A DNA stretch of 50,678 nt from contig NZ_LAVA02000104.1 in NCBI RefSeq assembly GCF_000974985.2, forward strand, positions 1 to 50,678, given 5' to 3'. The stretch comes from Streptomyces mangrovisoli (lineage in GTDB: Bacteria; Actinomycetota; Actinomycetes; Streptomycetales; Streptomycetaceae). Made by a program: the position numbers and the translations under genes. Shown piece by piece: positions 8,706 to 16,861 of the stretch (position 1 is the stretch's first letter; every line of letters starts with the position of its first letter). A model generated the notes under the pieces. That model was not told the DNA's origin and did not search any database. It saw only the letters and a list, made by a program, of their open reading frames with translations.

Positions 8706-9130
8706 TCCACTGCTTCGGGTCCTCCCTGCTCGAACGCGATGCGGCAGCGTTCGACCTGTTCGGCCACCTGCTCCATGAACCAGCGCATGATCTCGTAGGG
8801 GATGACGTGCTCGTCGTGGCTGTGGATGTGGACGGTCGGCTCCAGGTCCGGATCCTCGTCGGGTATCACGGCCACCAGGAAGGCAGCTCCAGGCATGTGT
8901 GTCTCTGCGTTGGGAATCTCAGCCCACGCGGCCGGCGCCGGGACAGCCTCGCTCAGCTCCACACACCAGGCATCGTCCGGCAAGGCGTAGTGGAACTGGA
9001 GGGCGTAGTGACGGCCTGCATGAACGCGCAGCTCTGACATGTCCGCAGGCTGCCACAGCTGCTGTGTCAGAGTCTCGCGAGTATCCCGTTCAGCATCCGG
9101 TGCACGGCCCAGCCAGCGTTTGCGGGACAT
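8702..9130 (-). CDS. Hypothetical protein, last gene of the helicase operon
   Basis: A 142-aa acidic soluble protein with no family I recognise. It contains a stretch with histidines (TVHIHSHDEHVIPYEIMRWF) and C-terminal helices, with no signal peptide. The ATG at 9130 follows the helicase stop by three bases, so it is translated from the same minus-strand transcript. Its stop lies at the probable edge of the IS5 element, so the native C-terminus could have been altered. Confidence 0.7.
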   Translation of the reverse strand: MSRKRWLGRAPDAERDTRETLTQQLWQPADMSELRVHAGRHYALQFHYALPDDAWCVELSEAVPAPAAWAEIPNAETHMPGAAFLVAVIPDEDPDLEPTVHIHSHDEHVIPYEIMRWFMEQVAEQVERCRIAFEQGGPEAVE

Positions 9131-9133
9131 CCC

Positions 9134-10594
9134 TTAGCCAGGCCACGGGTCGTTGTTGATCCAGCTCAGGCCGCCGAGGTCGAGGTGTCGGCGGGCGCGG
9201 GTGACGGCGACGTAGGCGAGGCGGGCGTCGGTGTCGCTGACAGGTTTGGGGACGGGGCGTCCCTGCATGTCGGTCTGGTCGGTGCTTTTGGGCGGCGGGA
9301 AGTCGTCGCCGATGCGGACGGTGGGCCATTCGCGGCCCTTGGCGCTGTGTGCGGTGGTGACGATGACATCAGCGCTCGCTTCGTCGGTGAGCTGGCGGAC
9401 AGCGGTGAGGATCGTGTCGGTGCCGTGCGTATCGACGAGGTCGACAAAGGGCTGGAGGTCGCGTCCGGCGGGGTCGTAGGCGGCGTATTCCTGCAGTTCG
9501 CCCCAGGAAGGGAAGAGAACGAGTTCGGGGTGCGTGGCGCGGCGACCGCTCTGGAGATCGCGGGCTGCGAGGGCGAGTTGGGTCAGCTGGTGCCCGCCGC
9601 GAGTGAGGGCGACGCGCCAGCCTGCGGCGAGCAGTCGCAGGACTTCGGCCATGGCGCCGATGTTGGTCCGGCACAGCACCGCATCGGGCCGGGCGAGGGC
9701 ACCGACCTCGGTGGCGAGGCCGCGGCTGCCGGTCAGGCGGATGGGCGCATCGGCGAGGGCGAGCCACCGGTTGGCCTCTGCGGCGATGCAGGGGCCGAAG
9801 CGGAAGGAGCAGGTCAGAGCGAGAGGGGTGGCGTCGAAGCCGGTCATCACGTCCCGGGCGCCGCGCCAGCCGTAGATGGCCTGGGCGGAGTCGCCGACCA
9901 TGACGAGTTGGGCGTGGTCGCGCTGGGCGGCGAAGACCTCCTCGAGGACGGGGTTGGTGTCCTGCGCCTCGTCGAGGAAGAGGAAGTCGGCCTCGATCCT
10001 GGGCCCGGTCAGGGCCCACATCTTCAGGTAGTGGTCGTGTTCGAAACGGACCGCACCGCGATCGGGGTACTGCAGGTCGCCCCAGGCCTTGGACGCGAAC
10101 GGCAGCACCGTCTGGGCGAGTTGCTTCTGTGCGCCCGGGCCGTCCAGGCCGCGCACGCCGGGCACGTGGTGGTCGGCCAGGTCGCGGTCGGCGGAATGGC
10201 AGTAGCGGGTCACGGTGCGCAGCACGGTGTGGGAGAGCAGCCGGGGACTGATCTCGTGCGGGCCGATGCGGACGGGCCGGGTGATGCCGAGGGCCTGGCC
10301 GGTCCGCCAAGCTGGCTCGCGGGGGCTGTTGAGCCGGCTCGCGTAGCGGTGGCCGAGCGCGGCGTAGGCGGTGGCGTGGGCGGTCCGGCACACCACGGTG
10401 CGCGGGAAACGACCAGCGGCATCCCGGGCGATGTCCTTGTTGAAGGCCAGGTAGCGGCCGCGCCGACGGGTACCGGCGGCCAGCAGCTCGAGCGTGCTGG
10501 TCTTCCCGGTACCGGCCCCGGCCTGCAGGACCAGGTGCTGACCGTCCTGGAACACCTCGGCGGCGTGGGCCTGCTCGTCGGTGGGTGTCTGCAC
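9134..10594 (-). CDS. UvrD-like superfamily 1 DNA helicase
   Basis: A short (486 aa) SF1 helicase. Motif I is AGAGTGKT at residues 25-32, motif II is LFLDEAQDTNP, motif III is VMVGDSAQAIYGWRGA, motif V/VI region is TAHSAKGREWPTV and AYVAVTRARRH. It lacks the large 2B insertions of full-length UvrD/PcrA, so it fits the compact F-box-helicase-like UvrD group rather than housekeeping UvrD. The start is set at GTG 10594, just before QTPTDEQAHAAEVF, the canonical Q-motif region. The frame is open upstream to 10981 but that part overlaps another gene in a better frame. It lies about 100 bp after the 159-aa gene. Confidence 0.85.
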   Translation of the reverse strand: MQTPTDEQAHAAEVFQDGQHLVLQAGAGTGKTSTLELLAAGTRRRGRYLAFNKDIARDAAGRFPRTVVCRTAHATAYAALGHRYASRLNSPREPAWRTGQALGITRPVRIGPHEISPRLLSHTVLRTVTRYCHSADRDLADHHVPGVRGLDGPGAQKQLAQTVLPFASKAWGDLQYPDRGAVRFEHDHYLKMWALTGPRIEADFLFLDEAQDTNPVLEEVFAAQRDHAQLVMVGDSAQAIYGWRGARDVMTGFDATPLALTCSFRFGPCIAAEANRWLALADAPIRLTGSRGLATEVGALARPDAVLCRTNIGAMAEVLRLLAAGWRVALTRGGHQLTQLALAARDLQSGRRATHPELVLFPSWGELQEYAAYDPAGRDLQPFVDLVDTHGTDTILTAVRQLTDEASADVIVTTAHSAKGREWPTVRIGDDFPPPKSTDQTDMQGRPVPKPVSDTDARLAYVAVTRARRHLDLGGLSWINNDPWPG

Positions 10595-10694
10595 GAAGAC
10601 TCCGAAAGAGAAGAAGGCACAGGGAGCGACGCAACACCGGGCGCGTCCGTGCGGGAGGCGGCCGGGCAGGTGCGCCTGCGCGGGGAGGGAGCGG

Positions 10695-11174
10695 TCAGGG
10701 TGTCTGCGCAGCGCTGCGTCCCAGACAGCGGGCGGCCATGCAGACGAGGATTTCTTCGGGGGAGTGTCGGGTGAGCAGAGAGTCGAGGTTCTCCTGCAGG
10801 TGCCGGGCCCGCTCGTCCTCCACGCGGGCCAGCGCCGCCAGGACGCGCCGGCGAAGCACCTCTGCGACGGAAAAGCCGCTGGCGGCCGCGGCCATGGACA
10901 GGACCTGCTCGGCGTCCGGGCCGAGGTCGACATCGAGCAGCAACAGCCCCTGACTGTCGGGGTAGTGCGTGTGCAGCACATCGACCGGCAGCCGCCCCTC
11001 CAGCCGTCGCCGCAGCCCCCGCAGGGCGGCAGCGGCGCTGCGCGCGGGCTGCACCGCCATCAGCCGGGTGCGGTCCGAGCTCGCGGCCAAGGGAACGCCG
11101 CGCCCCAGCCGCCGTAGTTCGTCGAGGGCGACCGGCCGGGTCAGGACGATCTCGACCGCGTGGCACGACCTCAC
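10695..11174 (-). CDS. Hypothetical protein (159 aa) in the helicase operon
   Basis: Starts at a GTG whose last two bases and next base form the TGA stop of the upstream DUF6083 gene (GTGA overlap), a strong sign of translational coupling. The protein has an arginine-rich N-terminal half, a segment PVDVLHTHYPDSQGLLLLDV, then helices rich in Ala/Arg/Glu (EVLRRRVLAALARVEDERARHLQENLDSL when split as two helices). No catalytic motif or membrane segment is visible. The upstream extension of this frame is the antisense-like shadow of the DUF6083 gene and is excluded. Confidence 0.7.
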   Translation of the reverse strand: MRSCHAVEIVLTRPVALDELRRLGRGVPLAASSDRTRLMAVQPARSAAAALRGLRRRLEGRLPVDVLHTHYPDSQGLLLLDVDLGPDAEQVLSMAAAASGFSVAEVLRRRVLAALARVEDERARHLQENLDSLLTRHSPEEILVCMAARCLGRSAAQTP

Positions 11175-12094
11175 GGGCGTACCGCCCTGCGTGCGCGGAC
11201 GGCAGGCCCGGGACGCCTGGCATGATCGGGCAGACGGGTACGGACGTGCTCGTGATGACGCAGCAGATCGAAGAGCTCCCAGTCGGCCACCACCAGATCG
11301 GCGGCCGCAGGTGTGACGACGTGCTGAGGGCAGCGCTGGGCGCGCCAGCGCAGCTGCTCGGCGTACGGTGCGCGGCCCGGGTCGCAGACGGCCATCGCCT
11401 CGGCGGGCAGCGCCAGTTGGCCGCCCGCCCCGGTGGCGGCCATCAGCTTCCACGCACCTGCCGGGGTATCCGAGATGAGGACCGGGCTGGTACAGCGGCT
11501 GCGGCGCCGGGCCTGTGCGATGCAGCGGATCTCCTCCACCAACCGGGATGCGAGGTAGCGCACGTACAGCCGTTGCACGACGGGCCGATGTGGACGGCAG
11601 CCCCGGGCGCCCTCTGCCTCGAGGGCCTGGCTCTTCGGCGAGTCCGGGGGAGGAGTGAAGGCCCCGGCATCGATCAGGCGGCGCGTGCGCACCGCCAGCG
11701 ACCTGCGCAGTCCCGCCAGAGCCCGGGGCGCCCCGGCGGCTGCGCGGGAGGGCCGGACGACGGCGTGCGGCAGGCGGCACCAGCTGCTGCTGCCACCGGC
11801 CGGAAACGCAACACTGGAGCTGACGTGCCAGCGGCACGGGCCGGGCACGTGGGCGGCGGACACTTCGCCGGGATGGAGGCGGACAGGGCGCCGGTGCGGG
11901 CCGGCGCCGCAGGGGTACCACTCGATCAGGCTGCCGCATTCAGAGCACCGGTCGCGCTGGGCGCAGCGCAGCGGGCGGCTGCTGCCATCGACGGAGACCT
12001 GCAGGAGACGGCGCGCGGTGAGCGGGCTGCCGTCCCAGTGCCGGGCCGGGGAAGGGGGTGTGGAGCGCATGCGGGCGAACCTGCCAGCCGACAC
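11171..12094 (-). CDS. DUF6083-type protein
   Basis: Resembles the DUF6083 proteins common in Streptomyces: a Cys pair in RCSECGSLIEWY, then RRPVRLHPGEV, a conserved PGPCRWHVSSSVAFPAG block, and a second conserved region ending RTRRLIDAGAFTPPP. The C-terminal half (RYLASRLVEEIRCIAQA, PAGAWKLMAATGAGGQLALP) is also typical. Function unknown. The Cys/His spacing suggests a small zinc-binding N-terminal unit. The start may be GTG 12094 or ATG 12070. It is the second gene of a minus-strand unit that runs from the XRE regulator to 8702. Confidence 0.75.
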   Translation of the reverse strand: MSAGRFARMRSTPPSPARHWDGSPLTARRLLQVSVDGSSRPLRCAQRDRCSECGSLIEWYPCGAGPHRRPVRLHPGEVSAAHVPGPCRWHVSSSVAFPAGGSSSWCRLPHAVVRPSRAAAGAPRALAGLRRSLAVRTRRLIDAGAFTPPPDSPKSQALEAEGARGCRPHRPVVQRLYVRYLASRLVEEIRCIAQARRRSRCTSPVLISDTPAGAWKLMAATGAGGQLALPAEAMAVCDPGRAPYAEQLRWRAQRCPQHVVTPAAADLVVADWELFDLLRHHEHVRTRLPDHARRPGPAVRARRAVRP

Positions 12095-12228
12095 GCCCGA
12101 TCCGCGCCGGCGCCGCCGGACGATCGCCCGGCCGGCCGCATCCGATGAGACGGACGTACGAGCGTGCGGCCGCGTGTTCGGTGGCCCTCACCGGTTCGGG
12201 TGGTCTGCCGCAGCTGTGCGGCCCGAGG

Positions 12229-12492
12229 TCAGTCGTCGGCTGCGCCGGGCAGGTCGTGCCCGTGGCACAGCGTGCTGAACAGCTCGTCCAGAGGCGTGCC
12301 CAGGGCGTGGGCGAGCGCGTGCCAGGTCTTCAGGGTGCCGACGGTCCGGCCCTGCTCGATCTCGATGAGAGTGCGCCTGGCCAGGCCGCTGCGGGCCGCG
12401 AGCTCGTCGTACGTCCATCCGTGCGCGGCCCGCAGGCGCGCCAGCTCCAGACGCAGCGCGTTGAGGTCCGGATCGGGCGGCAAGATCGTCAC
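12229..12492 (-). CDS. XRE-family transcriptional regulator
   Basis: A small (87 aa) protein that is almost entirely one helix-turn-helix domain: LRLELARLRAAHGWTYDELA, ARSGLARRTLIEIEQGR, TLKTWHALAHALGTPLDELF, the standard five-helix Xre/Cro layout. The start is taken at GTG 12492; a longer open frame reaches 12561 but would run through the repeat array. It lies head-to-head with the 12657 gene across an operator-like repeat region and is the obvious candidate to bind it. It leads the minus-strand operon to the UvrD helicase, about 135 bp ahead of the DUF6083 gene. Confidence 0.8.
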   Translation of the reverse strand: MTILPPDPDLNALRLELARLRAAHGWTYDELAARSGLARRTLIEIEQGRTVGTLKTWHALAHALGTPLDELFSTLCHGHDLPGAADD

Positions 12493-12506
12493 CCGTCCAT
12501 CCGACG

Positions 12507-12590
12507 GTGCAGACCCATGCCCTGTCAGTGCAGACCTCTGCCCTATTTCCGCAGGTCGCACCCACCGCCGTAAGGGCAGAGGTCTGCACT
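12507..12590. promoter_or_regulatory. Divergent control region with 18-bp inverted repeat
   Basis: Perfect 18-bp arms AGTGCAGACCTCTGCCCT at 12527-12544 and its complement at 12573-12590, separated by 28 bases. A third, direct, partly degenerate copy (GTGCAGACC then ATGCCCT) lies at 12507-12523, exactly 21 bp from the matching base of the first arm, so both lie on the same DNA face. The region separates the XRE gene (minus) from the 12657 gene (plus). This is the layout expected of an autoregulated operator, though the arms could also form an RNA hairpin in the leader of the plus-strand gene. Confidence 0.7.
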
Positions 12591-12656
12591 AAGGTGGCCG
12601 CCGCCCCGCACCCCCGCGAGAAGACCGGCGCGCACAAGCAGGAGGACCACGCGCCC

Positions 12657-13700
12657 ATGAGGCTGCGCACAGCATGCCCAGCACCACCCCGCACCTGGAC
12701 CGTCGAACTGCGCCCGTACCCTGACGGCCTCGCCCTGGTCTGCCGTCAATGTCCCCACAGCTACCGCCGGATCGCCCCGGTCTCCGCCCGCTCGGCCGCC
12801 CTCGCCCACCTCGCACGGCACGCCCGCGGCGACCTCCGACCGCCTCACCTGCGCATCTGCCAGTGCCGCGAACGCGGCTGCCGCTGGCACCCCCGCCACC
12901 GCGGCTGCAACGGCCCCATCCGCCTCCTCCTCGCCAGCGAACACGGCGGACGGATCTGGAGACTCGCCGACACCTGCACCGCCTGCGCCGCAGCAACAGC
13001 CCAGGCGGCCCTCGTCCCCGACACCGCCCTCGTCCCGTCACCGCCCACCGCCACGCCCCGCCGACGGCGACGGCCCAAAGGGCCTGACGAAAAGACGCGC
13101 GTCCGCGACATGCTCAGCTACCTGGCCGCCACCCTCCCCGACAACAACCCACCCTCGGCGCGCCTGCTCGCCCTGCAATGCGCGCTGCGCGCGGACGCTA
13201 CCCTGCACGTCCGCCTGCCCCGAGGCGTACTGCGCAGCCTCCGCCTCGACGCCCCAGAACCCTGGTGCGACCTGGAGCGGGCGAACTGGCTCCACATCGC
13301 GGCCCCGCGCACCACCCGCGAGATCACCGCCCGACTCCTCGACACCGCCCTGCTCGGCCAGGCTCCGGCACGCCCGGACCGGCGCCGGGCCGCGGACTGG
13401 GCCATGCGTGTAGGCCGCTCGCCCCGGACCGAAGGAAACGGCCCGCTAGAGCAACTGGCCGCCACATACCTCGCGGCGTACGCCGACCCATCCGGCGAGG
13501 GGCGGAAGGAACACGACCAGATGGCGAGAGCCATCGGCCTTTCGACGGCGCAACTCATGTTGTTGTTGGATCAGTTGCGAGCGTCCGGGCTGCTTACGGC
13601 GTGGTGGAGCTGCCCGGACTCCGAAGACTTGTACTGGATGCTCCGCTCGGCCGACGGCCCCCAAGCGGCGGGAGAGGCGCAGGGATCTCGAACGAGCTGA
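12657..13700 (+). CDS. Cys-rich protein with C-terminal winged-helix-like region
   Basis: A 347-aa protein from ATG 12657. The N-terminal half has Cys pairs suited to zinc binding (LVCRQCPHSY, ICQCRERGCRWHPRHRGC, TCTACAAA). A basic linker follows (TPRRRRRPKGPDEKTRVRD). The C-terminal end (RKEHDQMARAIGLSTAQL then LLLDQLRASGLL) looks like a winged-helix DNA-binding unit. I do not recognise the whole as a named family, but it is of the kind found beside XRE regulators on Streptomyces accessory DNA. It is divergent from the XRE gene and probably controlled by the repeats at 12507-12590. Confidence 0.75.
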   Translation: MRLRTACPAPPRTWTVELRPYPDGLALVCRQCPHSYRRIAPVSARSAALAHLARHARGDLRPPHLRICQCRERGCRWHPRHRGCNGPIRLLLASEHGGRIWRLADTCTACAAATAQAALVPDTALVPSPPTATPRRRRRPKGPDEKTRVRDMLSYLAATLPDNNPPSARLLALQCALRADATLHVRLPRGVLRSLRLDAPEPWCDLERANWLHIAAPRTTREITARLLDTALLGQAPARPDRRRAADWAMRVGRSPRTEGNGPLEQLAATYLAAYADPSGEGRKEHDQMARAIGLSTAQLMLLLDQLRASGLLTAWWSCPDSEDLYWMLRSADGPQAAGEAQGSRTS

Positions 13701-13945
13701 TGCCTCGGTCGCGGCAGCCACCGCACGTTGTCGGGGGCCAGAGTCCGCATCGCCGCACTGGTCGCTGAAGCTGCTGTGAGCGGCTACGGCGGGCGACGTC
13801 CGTGCCACCCAAGAAGACCTGCAGGCACGGCCGGAGGTGCGGGACCGGGCTGCGCCTGTATGACGTCCCGAGGGACTGCAGGCGTCCCGCCTGCACCCGT
13901 TCGGCCTGGACAGTTCATCGGCAGTCCGGGTAGCCGCGGAAGGCC

Positions 13946-14446
13946 CTACGTCTGATGGCGCAGGGCCTCGAGTTCCGCGCGCAGCGCAGCGTTCTCCGCT
14001 GCCAGTTCGGCTCTGCTGCGCCGGTCAACGCGCGGCTTGTGCGGCGAGCGGCCCGGTCTCTGCTGGCGCTCCTTCGGCGGTGGATCCGAGAGCGAGCCCA
14101 AGGGCTCGAAGGCGACGATCACGGACGGGTCGAGACCGCACTGCGAGCACGCCTCGTTGTTGCACATGCCTTCGTCGGGTCGCGGAGCTGTCCGGGGGCG
14201 GGCGGCCTCGACGATGTGTCCGCAGTACAGGCGCAGCCGCCACCGCTGGTATTCCCGAGCGGGAGACGGAGATCCCAGGAGCCCCCGCATCTGCTCCCAA
14301 CGCTCTTCCGACCAGGGAGGCGCCTTGGCGAGATGGCGTTGAACCCACTCATGGGCTTCCACGGCCTCTTCTTGCCGGCGGTGGTCCGCCTTGGTCAGCT
14401 GGTAGTCCGCCAAGGGCACGCCCTGGCGCAGGTATTCGACTTCCAC
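13946..14446 (-). CDS. Hypothetical protein with Cys motif and C-terminal coiled coil
   Basis: A 166-aa protein of a type seen repeatedly in Streptomyces accessory DNA. It has a central RLRLYCGHIVE block, then MCNNEACSQCGLDPSVIV (three Cys that may bind metal), a Pro/Arg-rich linker, and a C-terminal leucine-spaced helix (RAELAAENAALRAELEALR) likely to dimerise. Starts at a GTG without an obvious ribosome site, so the start is uncertain. Function unknown. Confidence 0.65.
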   Translation of the reverse strand: MEVEYLRQGVPLADYQLTKADHRRQEEAVEAHEWVQRHLAKAPPWSEERWEQMRGLLGSPSPAREYQRWRLRLYCGHIVEAARPRTAPRPDEGMCNNEACSQCGLDPSVIVAFEPLGSLSDPPPKERQQRPGRSPHKPRVDRRSRAELAAENAALRAELEALRHQT

Positions 14447-15223
14447 GCCGGTGAGGGTAGGCAGCGCGTCATCACCCTGGGATGAGCCTGCGGATGTTCA
14501 CCCTTTCGTGCCTGCTGGACGACAGCGAGCCGGCGGACCGGCCCCGTCCGGTCCGTGCGGGTCGCGGCGGGTGGTGTCCATCCCGGCCTGGTCGCGCCGG
14601 CTCGATGTTCACGAAACACCCGGTCGGCATCCACGTGCCCCGAACGGCTCCCCGGCGGCGGCAGCCGACACACAACAGGGCACAGGACAGGACGCGTTGC
14701 AGCTTCAGCGGCCGGCCGCGCGCCCCTCGAGCCCGATGAAGATCCGTCTCCCGGGCGGGATGCCGGCCGCAAGGAGGAGTGCCGCTCCTTCGGCGCTTCT
14801 GCCGTGGTCGCCGCCCGTCTGTGGTGTTCGCTCGGCCCGACGGACAGTCCATTTGCATGTGCATGGCGAACAAGTTGTGCGCCGGTGGTGGGGGAGGGGC
14901 GCGAAAGGATACCTGATGCGGCGGCCCGCGCCGCCCTGTTGCCTGCCGAGTGGAACACCCCCGTCAGTGGCTGTGATTGCGCCCCGATGACCCGAACTCG
15001 ACGCCCAGCAGCGCGATATGAACCGATGGCGGCGACTTCATGAATCGAAGCGACCGGTTCCGACCGATTCTGTGGCGGCGATGAATGGGCTGCAATTGCA
15101 TTCGGAGCGCGTCGTGCGTGGCCGCCGTCGCATTCGTCTTTCCGGAGACGCGAGATTTGCTTTATGAACTGAACCTGATGGCGGAAGGTCACCTTCAGCC
15201 GCTAGCGTCCTTGAACACGAGAA
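14447..15223. other. Long intergenic stretch without a supported gene
   Basis: About 800 bp. Several open frames exist on both strands, but all have compositions of antisense or random high-GC frames and none shows a domain. The only clear element is a short palindrome GAAGGTCACCTTC at about 15184-15196, which could be an operator. Base composition drops near 15050-15180, as in a promoter region for the plus-strand gene at 15303. Confidence 0.5.
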
Positions 15224-15257
15224 GACCCCGGGTGGGCAGCTAACCAACTCCGGGGTC
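15224..15257 (+). promoter_or_regulatory. Leader hairpin upstream of a small membrane protein
   Basis: Arms GACCCCGG (15224-15231) and CCGGGGTC (15250-15257) with an 18-base loop. It lies 45 bp before the GTG start of the 15303 frame. No T-run follows, so it is not a classic terminator. It may be a structured 5' leader or attenuator for the downstream gene. Confidence 0.45.
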
Positions 15258-15302
15258 CCTCATAGGTGTTGACCGACCAGCAAGAGAAACAGAGGCCTCT
15301 CA

Positions 15303-15572
15303 GTGATCCGTCTCCTTTCCCGTTCCGGCTCGATTAAGAAGCCGGAATCGGGCTACGACGCTAACATTCCGCACGGTCAAGGCGCCCAAACCCGCCGACT
15401 GAGTGCCTGGGCTGGCACGCTGCAGCTCAGCGCGTTCCTCGCCCTGCTTGTGCTGCCTCTCATCCTCATCACGGGGGCCCGGCAGGCCCCCGAAGCCGCT
15501 GCGGCACTCGCCGCGTCCTGTGCCGCTGCGCGCCGATCTCACATCCGTCACCTGCGAGTTCGCATCCACTGA
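15303..15572 (+). CDS. Putative small membrane protein
   Basis: An 89-aa frame from GTG 15303 with one clear membrane segment (LQLSAFLALLVLPLILITGA, about residues 41-60), a hydrophilic N-terminus and a basic C-terminus (HIRHLRVRIH). There is no recognised family. Support is modest: a leader hairpin upstream, a plausible membrane helix, and position ahead of the 15734 regulator gene. It could be a membrane peptide of a transfer or regulatory module. Confidence 0.4.
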   Translation: MIRLLSRSGSIKKPESGYDANIPHGQGAQTRRLSAWAGTLQLSAFLALLVLPLILITGARQAPEAAAALAASCAAARRSHIRHLRVRIH

Positions 15573-15733
15573 GGGCACTTCGGCGGCCGGCTCGCCCAGT
15601 TCGGCAGCCGGCCGCCACGGTGCAGAGCACGACCACCCGGAGCCGGATCCGGCTCTGTGACGTCACCACGGAGCGATGAAGGTCTGCGGGTGGCCCGGAG
15701 AGAAACGCCCCTCGTGCCTCCCTGGAGGAAGCA

Positions 15734-16861
15734 ATGCCGCTCAGCGGCCCTCAGTACGGCAAGTGCCGCCGCTGCCGACGGCGTTTCGAACGCTCCGGCA
15801 AGCCAGGACGACGGCAGGAATACTGCACCCCGCAGTGCCGTCGCCAAGCACAGCGTGAACGCAGCCATGTCGCAGCCCCCGCCACGGTGAACCCGCTGCC
15901 GCTGGCCCGCAACATCGCCGAATCCGTACAGGCACTGGCGCAGACGCTGCTGGCGTCCGACTACGGCGAGCAGGATCTCGAGTCGCTGCTGCGCCAGGCC
16001 GGCGAGCTGACGCGGGAGGTGGAGTACTACATATGCGCGGCGGTCCAGGACGCGCGCCGCAAGGGGACCAGCTGGGAAGAGGTCGCGGCTGCCGCTTCCG
16101 TCAGCGCCGCCACAGCCCGTTCCCGCTGGGCGGAGAGGAAGGTACGGCGCCGGTTCGAAAGGCGCGCGGCCGAGCAGCTGGAGCTGCGCCAGCGTGATCC
16201 GGTCACTCTGCCCGTCCCGCCGCGCACGGACGGCAAGAGCCGGGTGCAGCCCAGCGACCGCTCCGCCAGCAAGCTTGCCGCGGCGCTGTCCCACCTGCAC
16301 CGCAACAGCGGTCTCACCATCCGGCAGGTGGCCGCGGCGACCGACCTGTCGCCGTCCTACGTGTCGCGGATCATGTCCGGTGAAAGGCTGCCGAACTGGT
16401 CCGCGGTGGCGATGCTCGCCGACCTCTTCCGGGGCGACCCGGACGAACTCACCGTCCTGTGGGAGAACGCCCACGGCATGACCCCGCCGGCCCGACAGCC
16501 GCTGCCCGACGCGGCCGCCCGCCTCAACGCCGCACTGCGCGGCCTGTACCTGGCAGCCGCGGCGCCCTCGCCCGCACGCATCCACGACGCCAGCGGCTGC
16601 ACGCTCACCGTGCGCATGATCAAGGACATCCTCGAGGGACGCACCGTCCCGGACTGGAAGACCACCGCAACCTTCATCCAGGCCGTCGGCGGCACACCGA
16701 CGGACATCCGCCCCCTGTGGGAGGCCGTGCACTACGCCTTTCTCGTCTTCCTCGACCCGGGCGACGGCGACACCCCGCTGCCACCGCCCTTCAATGCAGG
16801 CGGCGGCCGCATGGTGCACCAGGACCAGGACCAGGACCAGAACCGGAACGAGCAGCCATGA
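15734..16861 (+). CDS. Zinc-ribbon multi-HTH regulator
   Basis: A 375-aa protein. Residues ~10-40 hold a treble-clef-like zinc motif (KCRRCRRRFERSG then YCTPQCRRQAQ). A short HTH follows near residue 115 (SWEEVAAAASVSAATARSRW). A full XRE domain lies at about 177-245 (LTIRQVAAATDLSPSYVSRI, then LPNWSAVAMLADLF). A second, divergent XRE-like unit is at about 258-330 with the matching elements VRMIKDILEGRTVPDWKTT and AVGGTPTDIRPLWEAV. The tail has a DQ repeat (DQDQDQDQ), encoded by four GACCAG units. The stop overlaps the start of the next gene by four bases (ATGA), so the two are made together. Confidence 0.75.
   Translation: MPLSGPQYGKCRRCRRRFERSGKPGRRQEYCTPQCRRQAQRERSHVAAPATVNPLPLARNIAESVQALAQTLLASDYGEQDLESLLRQAGELTREVEYYICAAVQDARRKGTSWEEVAAAASVSAATARSRWAERKVRRRFERRAAEQLELRQRDPVTLPVPPRTDGKSRVQPSDRSASKLAAALSHLHRNSGLTIRQVAAATDLSPSYVSRIMSGERLPNWSAVAMLADLFRGDPDELTVLWENAHGMTPPARQPLPDAAARLNAALRGLYLAAAAPSPARIHDASGCTLTVRMIKDILEGRTVPDWKTTATFIQAVGGTPTDIRPLWEAVHYAFLVFLDPGDGDTPLPPPFNAGGGRMVHQDQDQDQNRNEQP

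Noticed and set aside
9185..10774. 529-codon plus-strand frame opposite the UvrD-like helicase
   Set aside because: The helicase motifs are on the minus strand; this frame is Gly/Val/Asp-rich without domains.
10695..11939. 414-codon minus-strand frame
   Set aside because: Only the last 159 codons are taken as a gene. The upstream part overlaps the DUF6083 gene in another frame and has no family signal; the GTGA overlap fixes the start at 11174.
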